A DNA stretch of 64,000 nt, from contig NZ_CP119422.1 of the NCBI RefSeq assembly GCF_030506285.1, forward strand, positions 4,265,501 to 4,329,500, in the 5' to 3' direction. A model generated the notes under the pieces. The model ran no database searches, had not been told where the DNA came from, and saw only the letters and a list, made by a program, of their open reading frames with translations. The position numbers were made by a program, and so were the translations under genes. The stretch is from Catalinimonas niigatensis. GTDB lineage: Bacteria > Bacteroidota > Bacteroidia > Cytophagales > Cyclobacteriaceae. Below, piece after piece: positions 44,002 to 52,557 of this stretch. Numbering within the stretch: the first letter of the stretch is position 1; every line of letters starts with the position of its first letter.

Positions 44002-45135
44002 ATGTTCAGGTGCAGTACTATAGGGTTTTTGTTTCTTTCCTCCTTATCCTGCCTTGCGCAGATAAGCGTAGATACCTCCTATACTGAAGAAAGCTTGGTA
44101 CGTGAAGTATTTGTAGGTGAAAAAACAAAGCTTAATGCCATCCACTATCAGGGCTCTTATCAATCCATTGGCTTATTTGAAACGGAGCATCTGGAATTTC
44201 CCCTGGCCAAAGGAATTATCCTGTCTACCGGAAAAGCCAAACATGCTATAGGTCCCAATCGTACTCCCAACCGAAGTACCGCCTTTTATAAAGATGGTGA
44301 TGATCAGTTGGACAAGCTAAGTGGAAGAACTACTCATGATGCTGCTGTGCTTGAGTTTACCTTTGCGCCGGCGCACAATACTTTGGCCTTTGAGTATATT
44401 TTTGCCTCTGAAGAATATCCTGAATATGTAGGCAAAGGCTTCAACGATGTATTTGCCTTCATCCTCACCGACCTCACTACCAGAGAGGAGCAAAATCTGG
44501 CTGTCGTTCCCGGTACATCGTTAACTGTACATATAGACAATATCAATGCTTTAAAGAATGCGGCGTGGTTCATTGCCAATGCCAATCGCAGAGATTCTCC
44601 CTGGCATGACTTACTGGAATATGATGGAATGACCCGATTGTTGACTGCCCGGGCCAGGGTAGTACCTGGCCGCTATTACCGGATCAAACTGGCGATTGCC
44701 GATGTGGATGATGGCATGCTGGACTCCAGTGTAATCCTGAAAGAAAAGTCATTTCGTAGCTTTGATCAACCCGTCCTGGCAAAAGATACGGCATCAATTG
44801 TACAGCCAAGCATTGTATTTTTTGACTGGGACAGCAGTGAACTAACAGAAGAAGCACAAGCCCAACTGCATACATTTGCCGAGCAGGTTTTACGATACAC
44901 TCCGAGAGGAATCCGCGTGATAGGGCATACCGATGCACTCGGAGCAGATGATTACAATGAGCAGCTGGCAAGAAAAAGAGTACAGGCCGTAGTAGATTAT
45001 CTGGCAACATTGGGCTTACAAGGAAAAGTTAGCTTGTATCGTCAAAGTAAGGGGGAAAATGAGCCTGTAGCTTCCAACGCTGAAGAATCGGGCCGTGCGC
45101 AAAACCGTAGAGTGGAAGTAAATGTAGAATATTAA
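44002..45135 (+). CDS. Choice-of-anchor L domain fused to OmpA domain
   Basis: 377 residues. The signal peptide ends CLAQ (about 20). The choice-of-anchor L domain (about 30-245) shows LAKGIILSTGKAKHAIGPN and FEYIFASEEYPEYVGKGFNDVFAFIL, normally found in long secreted adhesins. The OmpA C-terminal domain (about 270-377) has FFDWDSSELTEEA and GHTDALGADDYNEQLARKR, which binds peptidoglycan. The joined form would display an adhesin-like domain from the cell wall without a sorting domain. Confidence 0.85.
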   Translation: MFRCSTIGFLFLSSLSCLAQISVDTSYTEESLVREVFVGEKTKLNAIHYQGSYQSIGLFETEHLEFPLAKGIILSTGKAKHAIGPNRTPNRSTAFYKDGDDQLDKLSGRTTHDAAVLEFTFAPAHNTLAFEYIFASEEYPEYVGKGFNDVFAFILTDLTTREEQNLAVVPGTSLTVHIDNINALKNAAWFIANANRRDSPWHDLLEYDGMTRLLTARARVVPGRYYRIKLAIADVDDGMLDSSVILKEKSFRSFDQPVLAKDTASIVQPSIVFFDWDSSELTEEAQAQLHTFAEQVLRYTPRGIRVIGHTDALGADDYNEQLARKRVQAVVDYLATLGLQGKVSLYRQSKGENEPVASNAEESGRAQNRRVEVNVEY

Positions 45136-45288
45136 GATGAAAAGTAAATTCTTATTATCAGGTTAATTCAAGTGATAAACTATGATTTGTCACGAAGTAG
45201 GGAATGAACGAAAATATGATTTTTCTAATAAGGCATTTGATTGAAATTTGATAAGGAAAATTAAATTAACAAAACTAACTCCAATCAA

Positions 45289-45789
45289 ATGATGAAAAAG
45301 AATGTTTTATCTCTAACGTTGACAGCCTTATTAGCAGTATCTATTTTCTCTTGTAGCGATAAAGGTGATGAAGAGCTATCGGCCGAAGTTGGGCTGATGG
45401 GTAAGTGGACTTTACAATCTGCTGATCTTTCTATCAACGGGCAAAGTATGGATGCTTATATCAGAAGCATGGCTGAGCAAATGGGCATGTCTGAAGAGGA
45501 AGCAAGTGAAATGTTTAATGTAAACGATGAGTTTGAAACAGGAACTACCATTGATTTTCAGGATAATAGTGTAATAGTGATTACTGAAAATGATGGAGCA
45601 ATAGAAAGAGGCACCTGGACTTCTACTGCCAAAACAGTAACCATCACGATTGATGATGATCCTATGACATTGGATGTAAAATCATTGAAGAAAAGCAGTG
45701 CTGTGTTTGCTATGTCTATGGAAGGTGATGATGACAGTGAAATGGCAGAAAACTTAGCGATTGAAATTATCATGAGTCTTTCAAAATAA
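45289..45789 (+). CDS. Lipocalin-like lipoprotein
   Basis: 166 residues with signal and lipobox SIFSC near 22. The mature part has GLMGKWTLQSADLSINGQSMD, FETGTTIDFQDNSVIVITENDGA and GTWTSTAKTVTITIDDDPMTLDV, the strand pattern of small lipocalin-like (DUF4923/DUF5004-type) lipoproteins. A Met/Glu-rich helical insert (MAEQMGMSEEEASEMF) sits after the first strands. Acidic overall. Single gene followed by a terminator; role unknown. Confidence 0.72.
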   Translation: MMKKNVLSLTLTALLAVSIFSCSDKGDEELSAEVGLMGKWTLQSADLSINGQSMDAYIRSMAEQMGMSEEEASEMFNVNDEFETGTTIDFQDNSVIVITENDGAIERGTWTSTAKTVTITIDDDPMTLDVKSLKKSSAVFAMSMEGDDDSEMAENLAIEIIMSLSK

Positions 45790-45811
45790 GTTTAACAAGT
45801 TCATAAGGTAA

Positions 45812-45848
45812 AGCCCATGCATGATGAGTGCATGGGTTTTAATTTTTT
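45812..45848 (+). terminator. Rho-independent terminator
   Basis: CCCATGCA (45814-45821) pairs with TGCATGGG (45829-45836) around 7 bases; TTTTAATTTTTT follows. It ends the lipocalin-like gene ahead of the convergent membrane-protein gene. Confidence 0.8.
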
Positions 45849-45860
45849 CTCAATTACTCC

Positions 45861-46403
45861 TTACGCAAGAGCTTCCAGACAACCATTCAACTTTCTGATA
45901 CTACTTATCCATTTCCTGATTTCTACTCCACTTCTGATGAGGATACTCAGCCCTAAAAGTACCAGAATCAGAAGTAATTTTTCAGATGTCAAAGGTACTC
46001 TCAGTTGCAGGAAAATAATAATACTGGTAAAAAAGAGTACTGAGAAAGCAACAGAAAACTGTATCTGCACCCACAAGCGTCTGATCATATTTTGTAAGGA
46101 AGTATGCAGATCCTGTCCGTGGCGATTGAGGTTCAGACTTCGGTAAAGCCACAAGTTATTAGCGATACCCATACTTACGACTCCCAAAAAAAGTAGATTT
46201 ACCCATAAACTGTTTTTGTCAGGATCAAGTCCGGTAAAGAAAACGATGAGCACCAGCACAAAGGCTATGGTTTCTATCAATGCTTTCCTCTCGGTTTGGG
46301 CAGACACAGAGGAAGAGCGTCCTCTGATCATCTGCTGAATTTGCTCCGTGCTTTTGCTGAGCTGCTCTTGCTGCCATTGTTTTTTAAGATCATCCAGTTG
46401 CAT
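45861..46403 (-). CDS. Probable membrane regulator of the adjacent ECF sigma factor
   Basis: 180 residues. The soluble N-terminus (MQLDDLKKQWQQEQLSKSTE ... about 40) resembles the cytosolic helix of small anti-sigma proteins, and four membrane spans follow (about 42-62, 68-85, 112-133, 138-158). It overlaps the sigma gene by 14 bases, which strongly suggests it controls it. It does not have a zinc-binding HxxxCxxC motif, so it is not a ZAS-type anti-sigma; the role is inferred from position. Confidence 0.65.
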   Translation of the reverse strand: MQLDDLKKQWQQEQLSKSTEQIQQMIRGRSSSVSAQTERKALIETIAFVLVLIVFFTGLDPDKNSLWVNLLFLGVVSMGIANNLWLYRSLNLNRHGQDLHTSLQNMIRRLWVQIQFSVAFSVLFFTSIIIFLQLRVPLTSEKLLLILVLLGLSILIRSGVEIRKWISSIRKLNGCLEALA

Positions 46404-46887
46404 AAGGATTGGGATTTAAAGTTTGACTTAGTTTTTCTTTGATACGGTTCAGTTTCACGCCTACATAATTGACAGAAATCCCTACAATCTCAGCCATCTC
46501 TTCATAAGAATAATCATCCAGGTACAGCGTGATAAGGGCTTTGTCAGCGTCATTCAACTGACTGATGGCCCGATAAAGCCGTTCCTTTTCAGGGTGTATA
46601 TTTTCCTGCTTCTCATAAGGGTGCATGTCTTCCCGCACAGTAAAAGTCTGCTCTGGGTTCTTTTTCTTACGGTAGCGGGCAATGGCAGTACTGAGAGCGA
46701 TTTTGTACATCCAGGTAGATACTTGTGCTTCTCCCCGAAAGGAGGGCCAGGCTTTCCATAACTGATAAAGTATCTCCTGAAACAGATCTTGCTGATCTTC
46801 GGGGGTATCCCGATAGATGCGGCAGACTTTGTGAATGATGCCCTGATGCTGACCGACGATATGGGTGAATTCCTGTTTCAAACTCAA
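46390..46887 (-). CDS. ECF-type RNA polymerase sigma factor
   Basis: 165 residues. Region 2 (about 25-85) has DLFQEILYQLWKAWPSFRGE and STWMYKIALSTAIARYRKKK for -10 binding. Region 4 (about 108-158) has LNDADKALITLYLDDYSYEE and AEIVGISVNYVGVKLNRIKE, an HTH for -35 binding. A normal length for an ECF factor. Co-translated with the downstream four-span membrane protein that probably inhibits it. Confidence 0.92.
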   Translation of the reverse strand: MSLKQEFTHIVGQHQGIIHKVCRIYRDTPEDQQDLFQEILYQLWKAWPSFRGEAQVSTWMYKIALSTAIARYRKKKNPEQTFTVREDMHPYEKQENIHPEKERLYRAISQLNDADKALITLYLDDYSYEEMAEIVGISVNYVGVKLNRIKEKLSQTLNPNPYATG

Positions 46888-46967
46888 CTTTTGCCTGGTA
46901 AGTAGAGAAGAGAGGTGTTTTTCTTACAGTAATTAGCAAAAAAAATTCTCCAGCAGAAAAGAGTGGT

Positions 46968-46997
46968 CATAAAAAAACCGGTCTATTCAGACCGGTT
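46968..46997 (-). terminator. Terminator of the TraB-family gene
   Basis: AACCGGTCT (46976-46984) pairs perfectly with 46989-46997 around a 4-base loop; a T-run follows on the minus strand. It lies 21 bases past the stop. Confidence 0.88.
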
Positions 46998-47017
46998 ATA
47001 TTCTCTCACAGTGTTTT

Positions 47018-47884
47018 TTATTGTACTGCCTGTACCTGATACCCTGCCTTTTTAAGTAAGCTGATGACTCCCTTTGGCCCAGCCAGGTGACCCGCACCTA
47101 CTGCAAAAAAAGTAGGCTTTTCCTTGGCCATGTTTTCTATCTGAGGCAGCCATTTCTGATTACGGTCGTCCAGCAGGGCTTTCTCTCCACCTTCCATCTC
47201 AGCCATACTTTCATGAATCAGTTGATACAGGCTTTGAATATCCTGTTGCTGATATTTTTCCAGCAAAGACTCAATTTCTATTACACTTTGATCATACTCC
47301 CTGATGGTTTTGACCAGGTAAGCAGATTGTTCTTCCAATGGAATAGCATCAAACACAGCGATTTGCTCAGCTACGGTTTCCAGACCCAGGACTTCCATCT
47401 GCTGCTCGCCTGCGGCTTCTACCAGCTTCATTTCATAGGAACCGGGTTGGCAACCCAAAACAGGAAGCATGATGACACTACTGAGTAGCATGGGTTTCAT
47501 GGTACCTACTGCCTGTACGGGTACCCCTACTGAGTCTTTCAGATATTGTGCTACCATCCCATAATCCTCTTCGTTCAAAAGGCTTTGCAGGGTTGTGCCA
47601 TCTTTCATCATGGAAGCGCCCATCATTTCCTGCATGATGCCTGGCTCATCCATGTCCAGTTCCAGCACCAGCTGCTCGGATGCACTAAGGGCTTCCTGCA
47701 TGGCAGAGGTAATTTTGATGTCGTCAGGGCACATCAGGTGAATGGTGCCAAAGAGATAAGAAGGCTTTTCTAATCCTTTGCCACTGATCTTCCAAAGCAG
47801 AGATTTAGTCTCTTGCGCTGAGGTACTGAAGGGGATTAAAGCTACTAAGCCCAGGCTGCATACTATCTTGCATAAATTTTTCAT
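47018..47884 (-). CDS. TraB/GumN family protein, exported
   Basis: 288 residues from ATG 47884, giving a signal peptide that ends TSAQ (about 24); the longer frame to 47926 puts a polar leader before it. The TraB/GumN (ChaN-like erythromycin-esterase-like) fold shows FGTIHLMCPDDIKI, LVLELDMDEPG, KWLPQIENM and VGAGHLAGPKGVISLLKKAG. Family members are suspected metalloproteases or haem-handling proteins (GTIH and GxGH keep the paired His). Single gene with its own terminator. Confidence 0.88.
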   Translation of the reverse strand: MKNLCKIVCSLGLVALIPFSTSAQETKSLLWKISGKGLEKPSYLFGTIHLMCPDDIKITSAMQEALSASEQLVLELDMDEPGIMQEMMGASMMKDGTTLQSLLNEEDYGMVAQYLKDSVGVPVQAVGTMKPMLLSSVIMLPVLGCQPGSYEMKLVEAAGEQQMEVLGLETVAEQIAVFDAIPLEEQSAYLVKTIREYDQSVIEIESLLEKYQQQDIQSLYQLIHESMAEMEGGEKALLDDRNQKWLPQIENMAKEKPTFFAVGAGHLAGPKGVISLLKKAGYQVQAVQ

Positions 47885-48018
47885 AGGATTCTTGGGTATG
47901 TTGTGCATGATTGGTACACAAATCAAAAATATTATTTCATAGGATGCCGGAAAAAATCAAAATTTGTGAGTAAAAGTAAAGGAGTGCTACTCATTTTACA
48001 TGACATCAATCTTTAATT

Positions 48019-48963
48019 ATGAACCGCATAGACCGCCTTACAGCGATTCTTATTCAACTGCAAAGCCAGCGTATTACCAAAGCGCAGGAAGTTGCTGATC
48101 GCTTCGGAATCAGTCTTCGCACCGTGTATCGTGATATCAGGGCATTGGAAGAGGCAGGTGTACCCATTGGTTCTGAAGCAGGCATCGGTTACTTCCTGGC
48201 CAATGGCTATCGCCTTCCTCCGGTCATGTTTACGCCCGAAGAGGCCAGAGCTTTGCTTACTGCCCATCACTTTATCAATACCTTTACCGATGCAGGGGTG
48301 CAGCAGGCTTTTGAAAGTGCGCTGTTCAAAATCAAATCAGTGCTGCCCAGCAAGGAGCAGGATATGCTGGAAGATTTGCAGGATAAGGTGAAAGTAGTAG
48401 CTCCGTCCACTCGCTCAGATCATCCGGACGATATACACCTAAGCAAAATACAGCAGGCGATGATGCAACGGCAGGTGATTGCAATGGAATACTTTTCCCC
48501 GGGTAGCGGAGAATTTACCAACCGCAGTATTGAGCCAATTGGCGTAGTGTATTATGGAGATGCCTGGCATGTGATCGCCTATTGCCAACTCCGGCAGGAT
48601 TACCGTGATTTTCGTCTGGACCGTATGAGCAAAGTGAATATGCTGAGTCAGCACTATCATCTACGGGATAAGCTTTCGCTGGAACAATACCTACAGCAGC
48701 AGAGCCAGACTACCGATGCCCGCCTGATGAAAGTGCGTTTTGATCCTTCATTTGCTCGCTATACCACCCAAACCAGGTATTCACAGGGTTTTGTGCAGGA
48801 AGAAAAGCTGGAAGATGGGGTGGAGATGTGGTTTATGGTGGGTGAGGAAGGATATTTTGCCCGCTGGCTACTGATGTATACTTACGGAGTAAAAATAATT
48901 GAACCGGAGAGTCTGAAAAACACCATGCGCAAATTAGTAGGTCAGCTTCAGCATCATTTGTAG
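48019..48963 (+). CDS. YafY-family transcriptional regulator (HTH + WYL)
   Basis: 314 residues. The N-terminal HTH_11 domain (about 1-55; RIDRLTAILIQLQSQRITKAQEVADRFGISLRTVYRD) binds DNA. A central WYL domain follows (about 150-205; EPIGVVYYGDAWHVIAYCQL, then YRDFRLDRM), with Trp-His in place of the usual Trp-Tyr-Leu order. A C-terminal extension ends RKLVGQLQHHL. WYL domains bind a nucleotide or nucleic-acid ligand. The glyoxalase-like and NmrA-like genes downstream in the same direction are its likely targets. Confidence 0.92.
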   Translation: MNRIDRLTAILIQLQSQRITKAQEVADRFGISLRTVYRDIRALEEAGVPIGSEAGIGYFLANGYRLPPVMFTPEEARALLTAHHFINTFTDAGVQQAFESALFKIKSVLPSKEQDMLEDLQDKVKVVAPSTRSDHPDDIHLSKIQQAMMQRQVIAMEYFSPGSGEFTNRSIEPIGVVYYGDAWHVIAYCQLRQDYRDFRLDRMSKVNMLSQHYHLRDKLSLEQYLQQQSQTTDARLMKVRFDPSFARYTTQTRYSQGFVQEEKLEDGVEMWFMVGEEGYFARWLLMYTYGVKIIEPESLKNTMRKLVGQLQHHL

Positions 48964-48992
48964 ATAATTACACAAGTCTGCTGACATAGGGT

Positions 48993-49021
48993 TGTCACAC
49001 TGCTTGTATATGTTTGTGACA
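48993..49021 (+). promoter_or_regulatory. Candidate operator and -7 box before the VOC gene
   Basis: TGTCACA (48993-48999) and its complement TGTGACA (49015-49021) form a 7-bp inverted repeat with a 15-base gap. The right arm overlaps TATGTTTG (49009-49016), a perfect TAnnTTTG, 20 bases before ATG 49036. A regulator dimer here would block the promoter; the adjacent YafY-type protein is the natural candidate. Confidence 0.4.
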
Positions 49022-49035
49022 TCATCAAAACTCAC

Positions 49036-49425
49036 ATGATTATGCAAATGTACACCGGATTTGTCACCCGCAAGCTGCAAGAATGTAAGGCCTTCTACAC
49101 CCAAAACTTCGGCTTTGAGACCATCTACGAAGCAGAGTGGTTTGTGCTGCTCAGAAAAGGACCTTATGAACTGGCTTTTATGCAGCCGGAAATTCCCGGA
49201 CAGCATCGCTTATTTCAACCTGCTTTTACCCAGGGTATCTGGCTGGCGTTGGAGGTAGAAGATGTAGACGCTGAATACCAGCGGCTTGTGAAATCAAATG
49301 CTCCTATCGTGGCGGAACCCAAGAACGAACAATGGGGTGATCGCCACTTTGTGATTGAAGACCCTAACGGAATGGGTGTAGATGTATATATGCGCCTGCC
49401 GGTGGAGGAAGAACAGGAAATGTAA
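49036..49425 (+). CDS. VOC (glyoxalase/bleomycin-resistance-like) family protein
   Basis: 129 residues. Two VOC betaalphabetabetabeta units: TGFVTRKLQECKAFYTQNFGFETIYEAEWFVLL and GIWLALEVEDVDAEYQRLVK ... DRHFVIEDPNGMGVDVY. Members isomerise glutathione- or bacillithiol-like adducts or bind drugs; here the metal ligands are unclear (no typical HxxE pair). Start 49036 or ATG 49042. It follows the YafY gene by 72 bases and ends at a terminator-like hairpin. Confidence 0.82.
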   Translation: MIMQMYTGFVTRKLQECKAFYTQNFGFETIYEAEWFVLLRKGPYELAFMQPEIPGQHRLFQPAFTQGIWLALEVEDVDAEYQRLVKSNAPIVAEPKNEQWGDRHFVIEDPNGMGVDVYMRLPVEEEQEM

Positions 49426-49434
49426 AATCAAGAG

Positions 49435-49466
49435 GCCATCCGAGATCTTATCTCTGATGGCTTTTC
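49435..49466 (+). terminator. Terminator after the VOC gene
   Basis: GCCATC-x-GAGAT (49435-49446) pairs with ATCTC-x-GATGGC (49450-49461) around a 3-base loop, one mismatch, followed by TTTT. Confidence 0.65.
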
Positions 49467-49533
49467 CCTTTGTAAATTTACTTTCAATGCTGACCGCAAT
49501 CAGGAAGAGGTTCAGTAAATCAATTTTTTTGTT

Positions 49534-50415
49534 ATGAATACTTTAGAAAAAAACATGCACATTGTGCTGGGCGCATCAGGACAAGTGGGCTCAGGAGTGG
49601 TAGATTGGCTGATCAGGCAAAAACAACCGGTAAAGGGAGTAATACGAAATCCTGAGAAAGCCACCGAATTACAGGAGAAAGGGGCGAAGACAGCCATCGC
49701 TGATGCTTTTGACCAAGCTGCTTTGCAAACTGCACTTAAGGATGGCACAACAATTTTTGTCCTGACGCCGGAAACTCTAATTACAGATGATATTATCGGG
49801 GATACAAAAACTATTTTAGAAAATTACAGAAAAGCTGTTGAGTCTTCGTCAATCAAAAAAATAGTAGGCTTGTCTTCTTACGGGGCACAACATGCGAGTG
49901 GTACGGGAAATCTTATGCTGTCTTATATGCTGGAACATGCTTTTGTTGGCTTGCCAGTGCAGCAGATATTTGTCCGCCCTGCTTATTACTATAGCAACTT
50001 CTTGCCTTACCTTCCTGTGGTGAAAGCGGAGGGTATTTTACCTACTTTTTTTCCGGTTGATCTCAAACTCCCCATGATCTCACCGCAAGATGTAGCTCAC
50101 TTCGTCGCTGAGGCGATGACTAAGACTGTGGAAGGAGTAGCCATCTATGAACTGGAGGGGCCTACCCATTATAGCCCAGAAGATGTGGCTCAAACGCTGG
50201 GACAAGTATTGAATAAGGATGTAAAAGCTGAACAAATTCCCAGACAACGCTGGAAAGAAACCTTGCAACAAGCAGGATTTTATGTAGATGCGATGAAAAA
50301 CTTGATGGAAATGACAGAAGCTGTAATCAGTGGATTGGCCAGACCGGAAAAAAAAGAAACCATTGCAGTGACAGGAAGAACAACTTTAGAGCAGTATATG
50401 ATAGATTTAGCCTGA
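49534..50415 (+). CDS. NmrA-like NAD(P)-binding oxidoreductase/regulator
   Basis: 293 residues of the atypical short-chain dehydrogenase class. HIVLGASGQVGSGVVDWLIRQ (about 9-29) is the GxxGxxG dinucleotide site; KGVIRNPEKATEL comes next, with FVRPAYYYSNFLPYL and PMISPQDVAHFVAEAM in the substrate-side domain. The catalytic YxxxK is not evident, so NmrA-type sensing or quinone/azo reduction is possible. It follows the VOC gene across a terminator, so it has its own promoter. Confidence 0.82.
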   Translation: MNTLEKNMHIVLGASGQVGSGVVDWLIRQKQPVKGVIRNPEKATELQEKGAKTAIADAFDQAALQTALKDGTTIFVLTPETLITDDIIGDTKTILENYRKAVESSSIKKIVGLSSYGAQHASGTGNLMLSYMLEHAFVGLPVQQIFVRPAYYYSNFLPYLPVVKAEGILPTFFPVDLKLPMISPQDVAHFVAEAMTKTVEGVAIYELEGPTHYSPEDVAQTLGQVLNKDVKAEQIPRQRWKETLQQAGFYVDAMKNLMEMTEAVISGLARPEKKETIAVTGRTTLEQYMIDLA

Positions 50416-50448
50416 ATAAACACTCCATTTTCTTTTCATCTTTTATAA

Positions 50449-50481
50449 GCTCTGCGTGCGCTCAGTTTTTTCACGCAGAGC
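50449..50481. terminator. Hairpin between convergent genes
   Basis: GCTCTGCGTG (50449-50458) pairs perfectly with 50472-50481 around a 13-base loop holding a T6 run. No T-tract after the stem, so factor-independent function is uncertain. Confidence 0.4.
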
Positions 50482-50493
50482 ACAAATAATAGA

Positions 50494-51921
50494 CTACAGC
50501 TTCCTCAAAAATCCATTCACCACTGCATATTTCGGTTTTCCCTTTTCTTCCAGAATGAAGTTGGGCCGGTTGTTCAGTTTCAATTCATGGTCAGGCTCAG
50601 AGTACTGGCTGGTGACATCCAGAATCAGTTGCTTACGGACATCCTCTTGGCCCGAAAGATCCCGTACACGTACAGTAGTGTAACCTTCTCTCATAAGTTT
50701 CTTGGCATCCAGTTTTTGCACTGCATCCAGATCAGGCTGTACTTCTTCATATATTTTTCCCGGCACAGCCACCATACCTTCGGCATCAAATTCCTCATAG
50801 CCATAAAAGGTAGACATATCGCCTAACTCCTGTATGCTTCCGATGTCAAAGTAATCGTTAATGTTTTCAAATTCAATCTCAATATGGTTGATGCCTACAT
50901 CTACCGTATAAAGCTTGTCATTTACTTCCTTTTGTACATTACGCACAATGAGGTCGTAGAGGTAACGCTCGTTTTCAGGAATTTCCCAGTACCTGGCTCG
51001 GTCTAATTGCTTGTAGCTTTCGGTGGCAATGGAATGCAGTGCGGTAAGCAGAAGCATAAAATTGAGTTTGCGGATCTGCTGCTTTTCCGGATCATTAGGA
51101 AATCCCCCCGACTCAATCAGCACCGTACTGGTGCCCCATTTCTGGATGTTGTCGCCAAAAGCCCGGGGTTCAAAATCATCATTATAGCGTCCTGCATATC
51201 CTTTGGCATAATGTTGCAGCGCTTCATTGAGCTGTACAATCATTTGCATGGCCCGTTCCCGCACCGGATTAATGTCTTTGGCATAGTTATAGGCGGGAGG
51301 CAGAAAAGAAATAGTGGCCGCTTCCTTCTTGACGCCGGCTGTATAATAAGTACTTTGATCATGCAGATTGAAACCAAAATCTGCATTTAAGCTATCGCGG
51401 ATATTCTTTAGTATCTGCGACTCAGGGGATTGCAGGCGAAGTGCGTCCCGGTTGAGATCAATACCCAGCGCATTACGGCGCTTGAATATTTCAGCCCCAT
51501 CCGGATTGAGCATAGGAATGAAATGCACTGTTATGTTTTGTAAAATCGTATCTCTTAAGGCATCAAATGGATCGTCATCGGCGGCAAAAAAGTTGAAAAG
51601 ATCCAGCCCAGCCATGGTAGCGGTAGATTCATCGCCATGCATCTGGGACCAGAGCAGCACCTGCGTGTCTCCCTTGCCAAAAGACACATCATAGATAGGT
51701 CGTCCTTCAATGGACTCACCGAGTTTGGTTACGCTGAAGCCCGACTGCTCCCGTAATTTGAGTAAAAGAGGTTCAATATCGCTAAGCGTGAATCGCCTTG
51801 TTTGGATAGCTTCCTCCCGATAACCGTCATGGGCTTCATATACTTGTTGATAAACAGGTTTTTGTGCACAGCTTACTTGACAAAAAATGAGAGAGAATAC
51901 AAAGATCAACAGGTACTTCAT
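50494..51921 (-). CDS. Exported M14 zinc carboxypeptidase
   Basis: 475 residues from ATG 51921; the frame to 52020 adds 33 non-family codons. The signal peptide ends SCAQ (about 20; Cys present but the lipobox is weak). The M14 site is complete: WSQMHGDEST (HxxE ligands, near 95), FIPMLNPDGAEIF, GIDLNRDA and GFNLHDQS with the third His. TVLIESGGFPND holds the catalytic Glu near 262. It would trim C-terminal residues of peptides in the periplasm or outside. The last ~150 residues are a beta-rich extension. The DUF427 gene lies 105 bases upstream on the same strand. Confidence 0.93.
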   Translation of the reverse strand: MKYLLIFVFSLIFCQVSCAQKPVYQQVYEAHDGYREEAIQTRRFTLSDIEPLLLKLREQSGFSVTKLGESIEGRPIYDVSFGKGDTQVLLWSQMHGDESTATMAGLDLFNFFAADDDPFDALRDTILQNITVHFIPMLNPDGAEIFKRRNALGIDLNRDALRLQSPESQILKNIRDSLNADFGFNLHDQSTYYTAGVKKEAATISFLPPAYNYAKDINPVRERAMQMIVQLNEALQHYAKGYAGRYNDDFEPRAFGDNIQKWGTSTVLIESGGFPNDPEKQQIRKLNFMLLLTALHSIATESYKQLDRARYWEIPENERYLYDLIVRNVQKEVNDKLYTVDVGINHIEIEFENINDYFDIGSIQELGDMSTFYGYEEFDAEGMVAVPGKIYEEVQPDLDAVQKLDAKKLMREGYTTVRVRDLSGQEDVRKQLILDVTSQYSEPDHELKLNNRPNFILEEKGKPKYAVVNGFLRKL

Positions 51922-52026
51922 ATATAAAAAATTTCTGCCAAACCTAGCGTTAAATGCGGAAAAGACCAAATATTTCAAAGGACAGACCTTTTTAATCGCT
52001 GCTAAGGAAAGGCTTTTCATCTAAGT

Positions 52027-52437
52027 TTAAATGTATTCAATGATTTGTACCTGCGACTGGTCAAAAGCAATATGTTCTTTGAGTAGTTTGCTGCGATCTA
52101 AAGGTTGATGATAATGCCAGGCAGCATTTTCCAACTGCGTGCCTGCAAAGTGTATATCAAAATATTCGGTATCTCCCTTTAGCGGGCAATGGGTGGTTTT
52201 ATCCGTGCTGCGCAGCGTATCCATCTGCACATCTGCTTTGGGAAAATAGTATACCGGATCATAGAGGTCAAAGCCTGCCTCCTGTACTTTGAGAACCTGA
52301 TGGGATTTGGCAATTTCTTTTCCGTTGACAGTCGCTGTAACCGTTTTCTCTATCGGCTTAACCCGCATGAAATGACGTGCATCATCAGGGTCATGAATTG
52401 CGTTCTTGATCAGTGTAACTTCTTTTGTATTGCTCAT
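52027..52437 (-). CDS. DUF427 domain protein
   Basis: 136 residues from ATG 52437 (MSNTKEVTLIK); the frame starts at 52461 but the extra eight codons are not needed. Family blocks: ARHFMRVKPIEKTVTATVNGKEIAKS, DPVYYFPKADVQMDTL and HCPLKGDTEYFDIHF. DUF427 is a small cytoplasmic beta-barrel-like domain of unknown function, common in actinobacteria, proteobacteria and Bacteroidota. Confidence 0.87.
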   Translation of the reverse strand: MSNTKEVTLIKNAIHDPDDARHFMRVKPIEKTVTATVNGKEIAKSHQVLKVQEAGFDLYDPVYYFPKADVQMDTLRSTDKTTHCPLKGDTEYFDIHFAGTQLENAAWHYHQPLDRSKLLKEHIAFDQSQVQIIEYI

Positions 52438-52557
52438 GGTTTTTATTTGAGCAACAGACAAAGAGAGGGGAATTGTTTTGAAATATTTTCTTCTTTAAGA
52501 AGTGACTATTGTTAATATCTACCTAAGATGAATTTATCCTGATATCTATGGCGTTAA

